Position numbers and translations under genes: made by a program. Source: Paracoccus albicereus (GTDB taxonomy: Bacteria > Pseudomonadota > Alphaproteobacteria > Rhodobacterales > Rhodobacteraceae). From it: 64,000 bases of DNA. Below are positions 35,722 to 44,056 of the stretch, piece after piece. The notes below the pieces were generated by a model, which was given only the letters and a program-made list of their open reading frames with translations, did not search any database and was not told the origin of the DNA. The stretch spans positions 124,001 to 188,000 of the forward strand of contig NZ_JAKZEU010000003.1 of assembly GCF_024359525.1 (NCBI RefSeq). Direction: 5' to 3'. Position 1 is the first letter of the stretch. Each line of letters starts with the position of its first letter.

Positions 35722-36504
35722 TCAGGGCCGACGAAGCAGTGTGGAAACAGCGAAAACCGTAGCGGCGGCGGCAATGATTGAGGGCCCGGCAGGGGTGTCA
35801 AACCACAAACTTCCCCACAATCCGGCCATCACCGAAACGCCAGCGATGACGCTTGCCAGGATGGCCATCGCCTCGGGCGTGCGCGAGAAACCGCGCGCGG
35901 CGGCTGCCGGTACGATCAGCATCGCCGAGATGAGCAGCGCCCCAACGATCCGAATCGCGACGGCGACAACCAGCGCGAGTGCCAGCGACAGGACCAACCG
36001 CTCGACCCGCGGATCGATCCCCGCAGCCATCGCCAGCTCTTCGTTCACGGTCGTGCTGACCAGCGACTGCCAGCGCCAGATTAAAAACGACAGGATCGCC
36101 AGCGCCCCTCCCCATATCCACAGCAGATCGGTTCTGCCGACCGCCAGGATGTCGCCGAAGAGGAACGAGGAGAGATCGACCCGCAGATCCGGCACGAAGC
36201 TTGCTGCGACGAGGCCGAGCGCCAGCGCCGAATGCGCCAGCACCCCAAGGGCCGTGTCCATGGCGTGACCAAGGGCCGTCAGCCGCGCCACAAGAAGGGC
36301 CATTCCCGCCGCGACAGCCAGAGTTCCCAGATACAGCGAAACGCCGAAGGCGAAGGACGCGGCGACGCCCAGGATCGCCGCATGAGCGGTCGCATCGCCA
36401 AAATACGCCATGCGCCGCCAGACCACGAAGCAGCCAAGCGGACCCGCCGCTAGGGCGACGCCCAGCCCGGCCAGCACGGCACGAACCATGAAGTCATCCA
36501 GCAT
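35722..36504 (-). CDS. znuB: Zinc ABC transporter permease ZnuB
   Basis: A 260-residue inner-membrane permease of the ZnuB/ABC-3 family, with seven or more hydrophobic helices and the conserved GDATAHAAILGVA and ALGHAMDTALGVLAHSALA segments facing ZnuC. The frame is open to 36564, but the ATG at 36504 starts the family N-terminus and overlaps the znuC end by 11 bp. It acts with ZnuA and ZnuC in high-affinity Zn2+ import, presumably under Zur control. Confidence 0.94.
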   Translation of the reverse strand: MLDDFMVRAVLAGLGVALAAGPLGCFVVWRRMAYFGDATAHAAILGVAASFAFGVSLYLGTLAVAAGMALLVARLTALGHAMDTALGVLAHSALALGLVAASFVPDLRVDLSSFLFGDILAVGRTDLLWIWGGALAILSFLIWRWQSLVSTTVNEELAMAAGIDPRVERLVLSLALALVVAVAIRIVGALLISAMLIVPAAAARGFSRTPEAMAILASVIAGVSVMAGLWGSLWFDTPAGPSIIAAAATVFAVSTLLRRP

Positions 36505-37291
36505 TGTGGTTGCACCCGTCGGGGCTGTGCTGGACATGACGATGGACCTGCGAAGGATGGTCATGAAGGTGGTCGTGATCGTGGTTGTGCTGGTGTTGAT
36601 ACAGAGCCAGCGTCCCCTCGCCCCTTCCGCCGAAAAGCGCGAGATACTCGGGCGCGGACCCGACCGATTGCGGCGTGCCCTCGCAGCAGACGTGACCGTT
36701 CAGGCAGATCACACGATCCGATGCCCGCATCACGACAAGCAGATCGTGGCTGACCATCAGGATGGCGGCGCCGGTCTCGGCGCGCACCTGTTCGATAAGC
36801 TGGTAGAAGGCGACGATCCCGGGCTGGTCTAGCCCCTGCGTCGGTTCGTCCAGCACAAGGATCTGCGGATCGCCCAACAGCGCACGCGCCAGTAGGACGC
36901 GCTGGAACTGACCGCCCGACAGCGCGCCGATGGATCGGTCGGACAGGTCGCCGACGCCCGCACGGGTCAGCGCCGCGGCTGCTTCATCGTTGCCGATGCG
37001 GCGCGGCAGCGAGAGAAAACGCCGCACGGTCATCGGGATGGATTGCTCGATCTGCACCCGCTGCGGGACGTAACCGATCCGCAGACCGGGCCGACGCGTC
37101 ACCTTCCCCTCCCGCGGCGCAAGGTTTCCCAGCAACGCACGGATCAGCGTCGATTTCCCCGAGCCGTTCGGGCCGACGACGGTCACGATCTCACCCGGCG
37201 CGATCGCGAAATCCACATTCGTCAGCGCAGCCTCCCGGCTTCCGGGCCGATCGACGGTCAGGCCCTGAGCCGCGATCAGCGCGGTCTTCAT
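36494..37291 (-). CDS. znuC: Zinc ABC transporter ATP-binding protein ZnuC with His-rich tail
   Basis: A 265-residue ABC ATPase with Walker A VGPNGSGKST, signature LSGGQFQRVLLARA, Walker B ILVLDEPTQGLDQ and the switch His in MVSHD. The last 35 residues are a His/Asp-rich tail (HQHNHDHDHLHDH and further His) that probably binds Zn2+ in the cytoplasm and may sense it. The start overlaps the zur stop by 4 bp, and znuB starts inside the tail-coding region. Confidence 0.94.
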   Translation of the reverse strand: MKTALIAAQGLTVDRPGSREAALTNVDFAIAPGEIVTVVGPNGSGKSTLIRALLGNLAPREGKVTRRPGLRIGYVPQRVQIEQSIPMTVRRFLSLPRRIGNDEAAAALTRAGVGDLSDRSIGALSGGQFQRVLLARALLGDPQILVLDEPTQGLDQPGIVAFYQLIEQVRAETGAAILMVSHDLLVVMRASDRVICLNGHVCCEGTPQSVGSAPEYLALFGGRGEGTLALYQHQHNHDHDHLHDHPSQVHRHVQHSPDGCNHNAG

Positions 37292-37791
37292 GCGTCGGCC
37301 CCGGTATCGTCACCATCGCCACAGGCGGGGCATAGCCCGACCGCCTCGACGGTCAGGCGCTCTACCTTGAAGCCGCGTTCAGCGGCAGTTTCGCGGAATG
37401 CGGCTCGAAGGACTGGCGCATCGGTTTCCGCGACACGGTCGCAGGACCGACAGATCAGGAAGGCGGGCGCATGATCGCGATCAGGCGAAAGACATGCGGC
37501 GAAAGCGTTCAGCCGCTGAAGGCGATGCGCCAATCCCTGCTCGACCAGAAAGTCGAGCGCGCGATAGGCGACTGGGGGCTGATTGCCGTATCCATCCTGC
37601 GACAGACGCTCAAGCACATCATAAGCCCCCATCGCGCGATGCGATTCAAGCAAGATTTCCAACGTCCGCCGCCGCACCGGGGTCATGCGAGCGCCCTGCT
37701 TTTCGACCCGTGCTACCGCAGCGTCCATCGCATGCTTTGCGCATCTCGCGTGATCGTGGGGGGCGAAAGCCTCGGGACCAAGAGCGGACAT
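37288..37791 (-). CDS. zur: Fur-family zinc uptake regulator Zur
   Basis: A 167-residue Fur-family repressor. The winged helix region contains MTPVRRRTLEILLESHRAMGAYDVLERL and GNQPPVAYRALDFLVEQGL. The structural zinc site is seen as CRSC and CPAC. It is cotranscribed with znuC and znuB and divergent from znuA, with two Zur-like palindromes in the 80-bp gap. Repression of zinc uptake by Zn-loaded protein is therefore the clear role. Confidence 0.93.
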   Translation of the reverse strand: MSALGPEAFAPHDHARCAKHAMDAAVARVEKQGARMTPVRRRTLEILLESHRAMGAYDVLERLSQDGYGNQPPVAYRALDFLVEQGLAHRLQRLNAFAACLSPDRDHAPAFLICRSCDRVAETDAPVLRAAFRETAAERGFKVERLTVEAVGLCPACGDGDDTGADA

Positions 37792-37792
37792 T

Positions 37793-37834
37793 TGTTACCT
37801 TATCACAATCGGGTTGACCTGTTACGTTATTACC
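37793..37834. promoter_or_regulatory. Two Zur-like operators between zur and znuA
   Basis: TGTTACCTTATCACA (37793-37807) and TGTTACGTTATTACC (37820-37834) share the TGTTAC-TTAT-AC pattern and near-palindromic symmetry, and start 27 bp apart. They resemble alphaproteobacterial Zur boxes of the TGTTATAATATAACA type (from memory). A TTGACC hexamer at 37814-37819, a possible znuA -35 box, falls between them. Confidence 0.7.
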
Positions 37835-37872
37835 TCCATGCAAGAACCTCCGCAACCTTAGCAGGACCCGCC

Positions 37873-38892
37873 ATGAGAAGCCTGATCGCCACCACTGCCC
37901 TGACATTCGTTGCCGCCGCCGCGCAGGCAGAACCACCTGCGGTGGTCACCGATATTCCGGTGGTGGGTGCGCTGGTGCAGCAGGTCATGGGCGATCTTGG
38001 CACTGTGGACGTGCTTTTGCCTCAAGGCGGCAATGCGCACAGTTACCAGATGCGGCCCTCGGAGGCGCGGCAAGTGCAGAACGCGGATCTCTTGATCTGG
38101 ATAGGCCCGAACCTGACGCCTTGGCTCGCCAGAGCCACGGACAACCTTGGGGCGGGCACGCAGCTGCGATTGCTGGATCTGCCCGAAACACATCGCCGGG
38201 TCTATCCCGACGAAGACCCGCACGCCGGTCACGATCATGACGACCACGACCATGAACATAACCACGACCATGACCATGACCATGAACATGAACATGAACA
38301 TGAACACGACGATGAGCATGACCAAGGCCACGATCATGCGGCAGAGCATGATCACGACCACACCGGGACCGATCCGCATGCTTGGCTGGATCCCCAAAAC
38401 GGGATTGTCTGGTTGTCGGCGATCGCGGACGCCTTGTCAGCCAGGGACCCCGGCAACGCGCAGACCTACGCCGCCAATGCGGACCGCGCCGCGCAGGACA
38501 TCGAGGCGACTGAGCGGCAGATTGCCGAACGTCTGGAAGGCTCAAAGGACGCCCGCTTTGCCGTCTCGCACGATGCCTACGGTTATTTCACCGATCATTT
38601 CGGCCTGCCTGCGGCCGTGACGCTCTCTCTCGGCGATGCGGCCAGTCCGTCCGCCGCGCGCGTTTCCGACTTTCGCGCCCAGATCGAGGCTCAGGATATC
38701 CGCTGCATCTTCCCCGAAGCCCAGCACAACCCCGACCTGCTGACCTCGGCGCTTGCCGGAACCGATGCGACGATCGCGGCGACGCTTGACCCGAGCGGTG
38801 CGACGCACCCGTTTTCAGCCGACCTCTACACGCTGATCCTGACCGAGATGGGCGATACGATCGCCGGTTGTCATGAGGCTGCCGCACGGTGA
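37873..38892 (+). CDS. znuA: Zinc ABC transporter substrate-binding protein ZnuA
   Basis: A 339-residue periplasmic zinc-binding protein with a signal peptide (LIATTALTFVAAAAQA). The metal-site regions are NAHSYQMRP, TDPHAWLDP and the later SHDAYGYFTDHFGL. A very long His/Asp/Glu loop at about residues 114-166 holds over 25 His. This loop is a zinc-gathering element typical of ZnuA but large here. The frame extends far upstream through zur, so the ATG at 37873 with the signal peptide was chosen. Confidence 0.95.
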   Translation: MRSLIATTALTFVAAAAQAEPPAVVTDIPVVGALVQQVMGDLGTVDVLLPQGGNAHSYQMRPSEARQVQNADLLIWIGPNLTPWLARATDNLGAGTQLRLLDLPETHRRVYPDEDPHAGHDHDDHDHEHNHDHDHDHEHEHEHEHDDEHDQGHDHAAEHDHDHTGTDPHAWLDPQNGIVWLSAIADALSARDPGNAQTYAANADRAAQDIEATERQIAERLEGSKDARFAVSHDAYGYFTDHFGLPAAVTLSLGDAASPSAARVSDFRAQIEAQDIRCIFPEAQHNPDLLTSALAGTDATIAATLDPSGATHPFSADLYTLILTEMGDTIAGCHEAAAR

Positions 38893-38972
38893 GAGGCAGC
38901 CGACAAAACAGTCTTTGACAAATCCGATGGTAACTGTCAGGAATTGTCTCGCACAGTTATGGCGAGGCTCAG

Positions 38973-39152
38973 ATGACCGCATCCCATCCCCACGACTTCA
39001 CCCGCCCCGGCACGATGGCCTTGGCACAGCACCTTCCGGCGCATGACGCCGAAGCGCTGACGCGCGGCGGCAACCAGGCACTCATCGTGTTGGGCGAACA
39101 GGTCTACCAGCTTCGCATCACGCGCGCCGGAAAACTGATCCTGACGAAGTAG
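38973..39152 (+). CDS. hemP: Hemin uptake protein HemP
   Basis: A 59-residue protein. The C-terminal half (NQALIVLGEQVYQLRITRAG followed by KLILTK) is the HemP family signature. HemP is a small regulator or accessory of heme uptake, usually iron-controlled. The ATG at 38973 follows GGCGAGGCTCAG. It lies between znuA and the convergent rluB, ending 3 bp from it. A loose dyad TGACA-N14-TGTCA at 38918-38941 could be an iron-responsive site, but this is weak. Confidence 0.85.
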   Translation: MTASHPHDFTRPGTMALAQHLPAHDAEALTRGGNQALIVLGEQVYQLRITRAGKLILTK

Positions 39153-39155
39153 GGT

Positions 39156-40835
39156 TCAGCCGCGGGGCTTGCCGCCGCCCGGTTTTCCGCCACCGGGCCT
39201 TGGCCCGCGTGCGGGCCCCGGACGGCCCTTCGGCCCACCGCTGCCACCCGGACGCGGACCAGCGCCGGGACGGCCAGTAGGCTTTGGACCACGGGCGTCG
39301 TCGCGCTTGGCCCAGGGCTTGCCGGCGCCGGACGGTTTGCCGTCACGGCGCGGTCCCGGTTTGGAGGCCCCACCCTCTCGCGAGGCTGGAAACCGATCGG
39401 CCGAACGACGCTCGGAACCGGAAGCGTCCTGACCCTTGGACCAGCGGGGTTTACGTGGGGTGTCCGCGCTGACCGCATCACCGCGATCCGTGCGGCGGTC
39501 TGGGCGCGCGCCGCCCGATTTCGGCCCCGAACGCGGCGCCCTTTCGGCATCGTCGCGCCATGTATAGGGCTTTCGATCGCCATCCTCGCGCTTGCCGTAT
39601 GGCTTGCGATCACCGTCTTCACGCCGTGCGAAGGGCTTACGGTCTCCATCGACCCGCTTACCATAGGGCTTGCGATCACCGTCTTCGCGACGCGCGAACG
39701 GCTTCCGGTCGCCATCCTCTCGCCGTGCAAAGGGTTTGCGGTCGCCGTCATCCCGCTTGCCATAAGGTTTGCGGTCGCCTTCGTCACGGCGGCCATAGGG
39801 TTTGCGGTCGCCATCACCGCGGCGCTCGAACGGTTTTCCGCCGCCCTCCGCGGATCGGCCGAACGGCTTGCGGTCCTGGTCGTCGCGGCGCCCGAAGGGC
39901 TTGCGGTCGCCGTCCCGTTTCGGACCCGGACGCCCTTCTCCATCGCGGCGCGCGTTCGGCGTCCGGTCACCGTCCCGCCGCGGACCGGACGAGCGATCGC
40001 CACCTCCGGCGCGGCGTGGGCGCCCTTCGTCCTTGGCGTCCTCTTCGCTCGCACCGGTCATCAGAGAGCCCAATTGGTCGCGCAGAACCCGGCGCTTGAT
40101 TTCGCGGACCTCGTTCTCTTCCATACCTGTCAGCTTGAAGGGACCGTATCCCACCCGGATCAGACGGTTCACCTGAAGTCCGACATGGGCCATTGCCCGT
40201 CGGATCTCTCGGTTCTTGCCTTCTCGGATACCGACGCTCAGCCAGGCATTGGCGCCCTTCTGGCTGTCCAGCCGCACTTCCATCGGTTGGAAATCTTCGC
40301 CGTCGATGGTCACGCCGCGCCGCAGGGGATCGAACGTCAACTCGCTCGGCTGGCCGTTCACGCGGACACGATAGCGCCGCATCCAGCCGGTCGAGGGAAG
40401 TTCAAGCTGGCGCTTCAACTCGCCGTCGTTGGTCAGCAGCAGCAGACCTTCCGAGTTCAGGTCCAGCCGACCGATCGACATCACCCGCGGCAGATCGCGC
40501 GGAAGCGCGTCGAACACGGTCTGACGGCCCTTCTCGTCGGATTCCGACGTCACCAGCCCCACCGGCTTGTAGTAGAGCCACAGGCGCGTCGGCTGCGCCT
40601 CTTCCAAGGGGCTGCCGTCGACAGTGATGCGATCGCCGGGACGGACATCCAGCGCCGGACTGTCGATCTTGGTGCCGTTCACCGTCACCCGACCCTCAAG
40701 GATCAGGCGCTCGGCCTCGCGTCGGCTGGCGCGGCCTGCGCGCGCGATCACCTTGGCGATGCGGTCTGCGTCAGCGGGCTTTTCGGCCGCGGGCTGATCG
40801 GTTTCGTTTTGGTCGGAGTCGTTCTGGTCGGTCAT
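39156..40835 (-). CDS. rluB: 23S rRNA pseudouridine synthase RluB with long repeat tail
   Basis: A 559-residue enzyme. The N-terminal S4 domain (about 20-70, RIAKVIARAGRASRREAERL) and the RsuA-type catalytic domain (GRLDLNSEGLLLLTNDGEL with catalytic Asp) end near residue 255. A highly charged tail of about 300 residues follows, including eleven 11-residue repeats of the type KPFARREDGDR. It modifies uridine 2605 in 23S rRNA. The ATG at 40835 has an AGGAGA site; an upstream in-frame ATG contains that site within its coding part. Tails of this kind are presumed RNA-binding and disordered. Confidence 0.92.
   Translation of the reverse strand: MTDQNDSDQNETDQPAAEKPADADRIAKVIARAGRASRREAERLILEGRVTVNGTKIDSPALDVRPGDRITVDGSPLEEAQPTRLWLYYKPVGLVTSESDEKGRQTVFDALPRDLPRVMSIGRLDLNSEGLLLLTNDGELKRQLELPSTGWMRRYRVRVNGQPSELTFDPLRRGVTIDGEDFQPMEVRLDSQKGANAWLSVGIREGKNREIRRAMAHVGLQVNRLIRVGYGPFKLTGMEENEVREIKRRVLRDQLGSLMTGASEEDAKDEGRPRRAGGGDRSSGPRRDGDRTPNARRDGEGRPGPKRDGDRKPFGRRDDQDRKPFGRSAEGGGKPFERRGDGDRKPYGRRDEGDRKPYGKRDDGDRKPFARREDGDRKPFARREDGDRKPYGKRVDGDRKPFARREDGDRKPYGKREDGDRKPYTWRDDAERAPRSGPKSGGARPDRRTDRGDAVSADTPRKPRWSKGQDASGSERRSADRFPASREGGASKPGPRRDGKPSGAGKPWAKRDDARGPKPTGRPGAGPRPGGSGGPKGRPGPARGPRPGGGKPGGGKPRG
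39540..39902 (-). repeat. Eleven in-frame 33-bp repeats inside rluB
   Basis: The region is exactly 11 x 33 bp and encodes units such as KPFARREDGDR, KPYGKRDDGDR and KPFGRRDDQDR. DNA identity between neighbours is high in the middle of the array (two identical KPFARREDGDR units side by side), which suggests recent expansion. All units keep frame, so it is a coding repeat and not a CRISPR. Confidence 0.93.
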
Positions 40836-40938
40836 GCGAAATCTCCTGCGCATCGCTGCGGCGGCAAAGGCCCGTGCTTAGGCCCAATGAGGTGGTGAGG
40901 GAAGGGCTCTCGATCAACCCGGCGTCGTTGCGTGCAAG

Positions 40939-43326
40939 TCAGCGACGCAACGTGCCGCCTGTCGCCTTCTGGACCTTTTCGATGATCTTTGTGCTGACGG
41001 CCTCAATCTCGGCGTCCGTCAGCGTGCGCTCGCGCGGCTGCAGACGCGCCGTGATCGCGATGGACTTGCGACCGCCTTCCAGCCCGGTGAACTGGTCGAA
41101 GACGGAAACCTTTTCAATCAACGTCTTGTCGGCTCCTTGTGCGGCGTTCACCAGCGTCAGCGCCTCGACCTGAGCATCGACGAGGAAGGCGAAATCGCGC
41201 TCGACCGCCTGCAGTTCCGATGCATCCAGCGCCGGTCGGGTTGGTGTCTTCACCTTGGGGAACGGCACCGCCGCCAGCCGCACGGTAAAGCCCATCGCCG
41301 GTCCCTTCACGTCCATTTCGCGCAGCACGCGTGGATGGATCTCGCCGAACGTCGCCAGCACGTTGGGGCCAAGCGCGATGTTGCCCGCGCGACCGGGATG
41401 CCACCAGGGATCGAGCTTTCGGTTGATCTGCGCGCGGGATGGCGCACCGATGGATTGCAGAATGGCTTCGGCATCGGCCTTGGCGTCATAGACATCGACC
41501 TTCCGCCGGCTTCCGAACGGGTCACGCGCAGCGGTCGCCCCGACCAGCAGACCGGAAAGCTGGACCGCCTGTTCGCCCGGCTCGCCGCCCGAGAAGACCG
41601 GGCCAAGCTCGAACAACGCCAGATCGGCAAAGCCGCGCGCCTGGTTGCGGGCAGCGGCGGCCAGCAGGCCCGGCAACAGGTCGGGACGCAGATGCGTCAT
41701 CTCGCTACTGATCGGGTTTTCAACACGCACGGCATCGGTGCCGCCGCCGAACAGGGTTGCGGCCTTCTGGTCGATGAAGCTGTAGGTCACGCATTCGTTC
41801 AGACCGAGCGCGGCGGCCGTCCGACGAGCCATCGCATCACGCCGCTGAAGCGGTGTCAGAACCGGCTGCGGCACACCCGCACGAGGGCGCGGGAGCGGTT
41901 TGCCCTGCAGCTTCGTAAGGCTGGCGATGCGCGCGATTTCCTCGACGAGATCGGCCTCGCCCAGCACGTCGGGACGCCAGGAAGGGACATGCGCCATGTC
42001 ACCTTCAACCCGGAAACCCAACGCTTCCAGGGATTTGCGCTGCGTGTCCGCGTCGATGTCCAGACCGACGAGGCTTTGCGTCCGGTCGGTGTCCAGCCGA
42101 TAGGCACGGGTGTGGTCGGGTATCGCGCCGGCCGTCACAACCTCGGACGGCTCGCCGCCGCAGAGGTCCATCACCATCGCAGTCGCGAGATCCAGTCCCT
42201 GCAGGGTGAAGGCCGGGTCGATGCCACGCTCGAACCGGTAGCGCGCATCGGAATTGATCTTCAGCGCACGGCCCGTCGCGGCGGTGGTGATCGGGTCGAA
42301 ATAGGCGGCTTCGATGAAGACATCGGCGGTGGTGTCGGACGAGCCCGAGGCCGCACCGCCCATGACACCCGCGATGCTTTCGATGCCGTTATCGTCGCAG
42401 ATGACGACGGCGCCTTCGGGCATGCGATAGGTCTTGTCGTCCAGCGCCACCAGCTCTTCGCCGGCGCGCGATGCGCGCAGGTGGAGGTCGCCAGAAACCT
42501 TAGCCGCATCAAAGACATGAAGCGGTCTGTTCAGATCGAAGGTGAAGAAGTTGGTGATGTCCACCAGCGCGCTGATCGGCCGCAGGCCGATGGCGCGCAG
42601 GCGCTTTTGCAGCCAGTCGGGACTGGGTCCGTTGGACACACCGCGGACCACGCGGCCGGCGAAGAACGGCGCCTTGTCGGCGATCGCGGGATCGATGGTG
42701 ACGTTGATCGGGCTGGGAAATTTGCCCTCGATCCGAACGTCCTTGATCGGCTTCAGCGTCCCGAGACCGCGCGCGGCCAGATCACGCGCGATGCCGTGCA
42801 CGCCGAGCGCGTCGGGGCGGTTCGGCGTGATCTTGATATGGATCATCGGGTCGATCTTTTCAGGCGCGTTCTCGGCCAGCCACGAGGTGAAGGTCTGGCC
42901 GACCTCGCCCGAAGAAAGTTCAATGATTCCGTTATGTTCGTCGGACAGTTCAAGCTCGCGCTCGGACGCCATCATGCCGTGGCTTTCGACGCCCCGGATG
43001 GTCCCGACGCTGAGCGTGGTGTCGATGCCGGGGACATAGTCGCCGGGCTTGGCCAGGACGCCGATCAGGCCTGCGCGGGCGTTCGGCGCACCGCAGACGA
43101 TCTGCTTGACACCCTCGTCCGTTTCGACCTTGAGCACGCGCAGACGGTCGGCATCGGGATGGGGCTGGGCATCGGCGATCCGCGCGATGGTGAAGCCGCC
43201 AAGTTTCGCCGCCGGATCAACCACTTCCTCCACCTCGAGGCCGAGATCGGTCAGCGCCTCGGTGATCTCGGAGAGGTTCGCCTGCGTGTCGAGGTGATCC
43301 TTGAGCCAGGAGAGGGTAAATTTCAT
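40939..43326 (-). CDS. pheT: Phenylalanine-tRNA ligase beta subunit PheT
   Basis: A 795-residue subunit of the alpha2-beta2 enzyme that charges tRNA-Phe. The order of domains is an N-terminal EMAP/tRNA-binding domain (about 40-150, VLKVETDEGVKQIVCGAPN), the B3/B4 editing domain, B5, the catalytic-like core and the C-terminal FDX-ACB anticodon-binding domain ending RRKSIAITARLQPRERTLTD. Its partner pheS lies 3.7 kb upstream on the same strand with several accessory genes between them. Confidence 0.97.
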   Translation of the reverse strand: MKFTLSWLKDHLDTQANLSEITEALTDLGLEVEEVVDPAAKLGGFTIARIADAQPHPDADRLRVLKVETDEGVKQIVCGAPNARAGLIGVLAKPGDYVPGIDTTLSVGTIRGVESHGMMASERELELSDEHNGIIELSSGEVGQTFTSWLAENAPEKIDPMIHIKITPNRPDALGVHGIARDLAARGLGTLKPIKDVRIEGKFPSPINVTIDPAIADKAPFFAGRVVRGVSNGPSPDWLQKRLRAIGLRPISALVDITNFFTFDLNRPLHVFDAAKVSGDLHLRASRAGEELVALDDKTYRMPEGAVVICDDNGIESIAGVMGGAASGSSDTTADVFIEAAYFDPITTAATGRALKINSDARYRFERGIDPAFTLQGLDLATAMVMDLCGGEPSEVVTAGAIPDHTRAYRLDTDRTQSLVGLDIDADTQRKSLEALGFRVEGDMAHVPSWRPDVLGEADLVEEIARIASLTKLQGKPLPRPRAGVPQPVLTPLQRRDAMARRTAAALGLNECVTYSFIDQKAATLFGGGTDAVRVENPISSEMTHLRPDLLPGLLAAAARNQARGFADLALFELGPVFSGGEPGEQAVQLSGLLVGATAARDPFGSRRKVDVYDAKADAEAILQSIGAPSRAQINRKLDPWWHPGRAGNIALGPNVLATFGEIHPRVLREMDVKGPAMGFTVRLAAVPFPKVKTPTRPALDASELQAVERDFAFLVDAQVEALTLVNAAQGADKTLIEKVSVFDQFTGLEGGRKSIAITARLQPRERTLTDAEIEAVSTKIIEKVQKATGGTLRR

Positions 43327-43356
43327 GGGTCCGCGTCCTTTCGGTCGCGGGAAGCC

Positions 43357-43373
43357 TTAGCCCCGGGGGCTAA
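43357..43373 (-). promoter_or_regulatory. Hairpin in pheT leader
   Basis: TTAGCCC-CGG-GGGCTAA forms a 7-bp perfect stem (plus a G-C in the loop) about 30 bp upstream of the pheT ATG. No T-run follows in the direction of transcription. It may stabilise or attenuate the leader. The evidence is only the symmetry. Confidence 0.35.
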
Positions 43374-43470
43374 AAACGTCCAGTGGGACGCAGGCCGTGT
43401 TAACCAATCTGAACGGCAACAGCAGCGTGCGGTGCTGCGCAACAGCGCAACACCAGGGGGCCTCGAAAGC

Positions 43471-43622
43471 CCAGCGTTTGCTGAGTTTGCCGAGTCACAG
43501 CCCGTACACCGCGCGTACACAGGCTGTACACACCCTGTACACATGATGCGACCGTGCGGTTCAGGAAGCGTTAAGGATTCCCGGCTGCGCCGGGACGCCT
43601 CCGGCGGGGATATTTTCCTGAC
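43471..43622 (+). repeat. 152-bp intergenic element, copy 2
   Basis: The plus-strand copy of the element at 16598-16749, with 15 mismatches in 152 positions and no gaps. The GTACAC hexamers start at 43504, 43515, 43526 and 43537, exactly 11 bp apart. They are followed by CCGTGCGGTTCAGGAAGCGT, a CCCGG-CTGCG-CCGGG hairpin and the GGCGGGGATATTTTCCTGAC tail. It fills most of the gap 43327-43792 between pheT and a small membrane protein gene. The rest of that gap shows only the pheT leader hairpin. Confidence 0.85.
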
Positions 43623-43792
43623 AGAAGAAAGGGTTGATGGAGGGCTGCGGCGCGCGTCCGGGTGTTGCGGCCTTGGCTGTCTGCCATCTGCCCTGTTCAT
43701 GGCGGGTTTGCGTGAATGGTCGTTGTCGCTTGGCAGACTCGGCGCCATCTTGGAAGCTGGAAATGGCGTCCAAGCTGACGGAAGGACAAGAC

Positions 43793-44056
43793 ATGGACAT
43801 CGTGCCGACGAGCCTCGGCGATCGGGAAATCGCGCTGGTGATCTTCGGAACCACACTGCTGAGCGGATTGGGCCTGTGGCTGTGGTCAGAGGCACGCGGA
43901 GACCTGCGCGCCTTGGCCCATGTCGCGGCCCTGTGGCTGGTCGTGGCCGCGATGGCGGGGATCGCCGGTTCGCCCTTCCCGCTGATCATGCTGGCCGGGA
44001 CCGCCCTTGCGATCACCGGGATCGCGACCCTTCGCTGGGCCGAGGCGCACTGGTAG
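43793..44056 (+). CDS. Small three-helix membrane protein, unknown
   Basis: An 87-residue protein with about three hydrophobic helices and few charged residues; no family recognised. The ATG at 43793 follows GGAAGGACAAG, a good ribosome site, while the in-frame ATG at 43763 is less well placed. Its 3' end overlaps the convergent DUF6173-type gene by 44 bp. It is the first gene downstream of copy 2 of the 152-bp element. Confidence 0.6.
   Translation: MDIVPTSLGDREIALVIFGTTLLSGLGLWLWSEARGDLRALAHVAALWLVVAAMAGIAGSPFPLIMLAGTALAITGIATLRWAEAHW

Noticed and set aside
38225..38376. Short CATGAC/CATGAA tandem repeats as a non-coding repeat
   Set aside because: They encode the His/Asp/Glu loop of ZnuA in frame.
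38918..38941. Iron-responsive operator before hemP
   Set aside because: Only a loose TGACA-N14-TGTCA dyad; it does not match a consensus I can state with confidence.
39540..39902. Regular 33-bp repeats as a CRISPR array
   Set aside because: The repeats are contiguous without unique spacers and encode in-frame RluB tail units.
43504..43542. GTACAC array as a plasmid-type replication origin
   Set aside because: There is no rep gene, AT-rich melting region or DnaA box next to it, and two copies exist in chromosomal surroundings with housekeeping genes.
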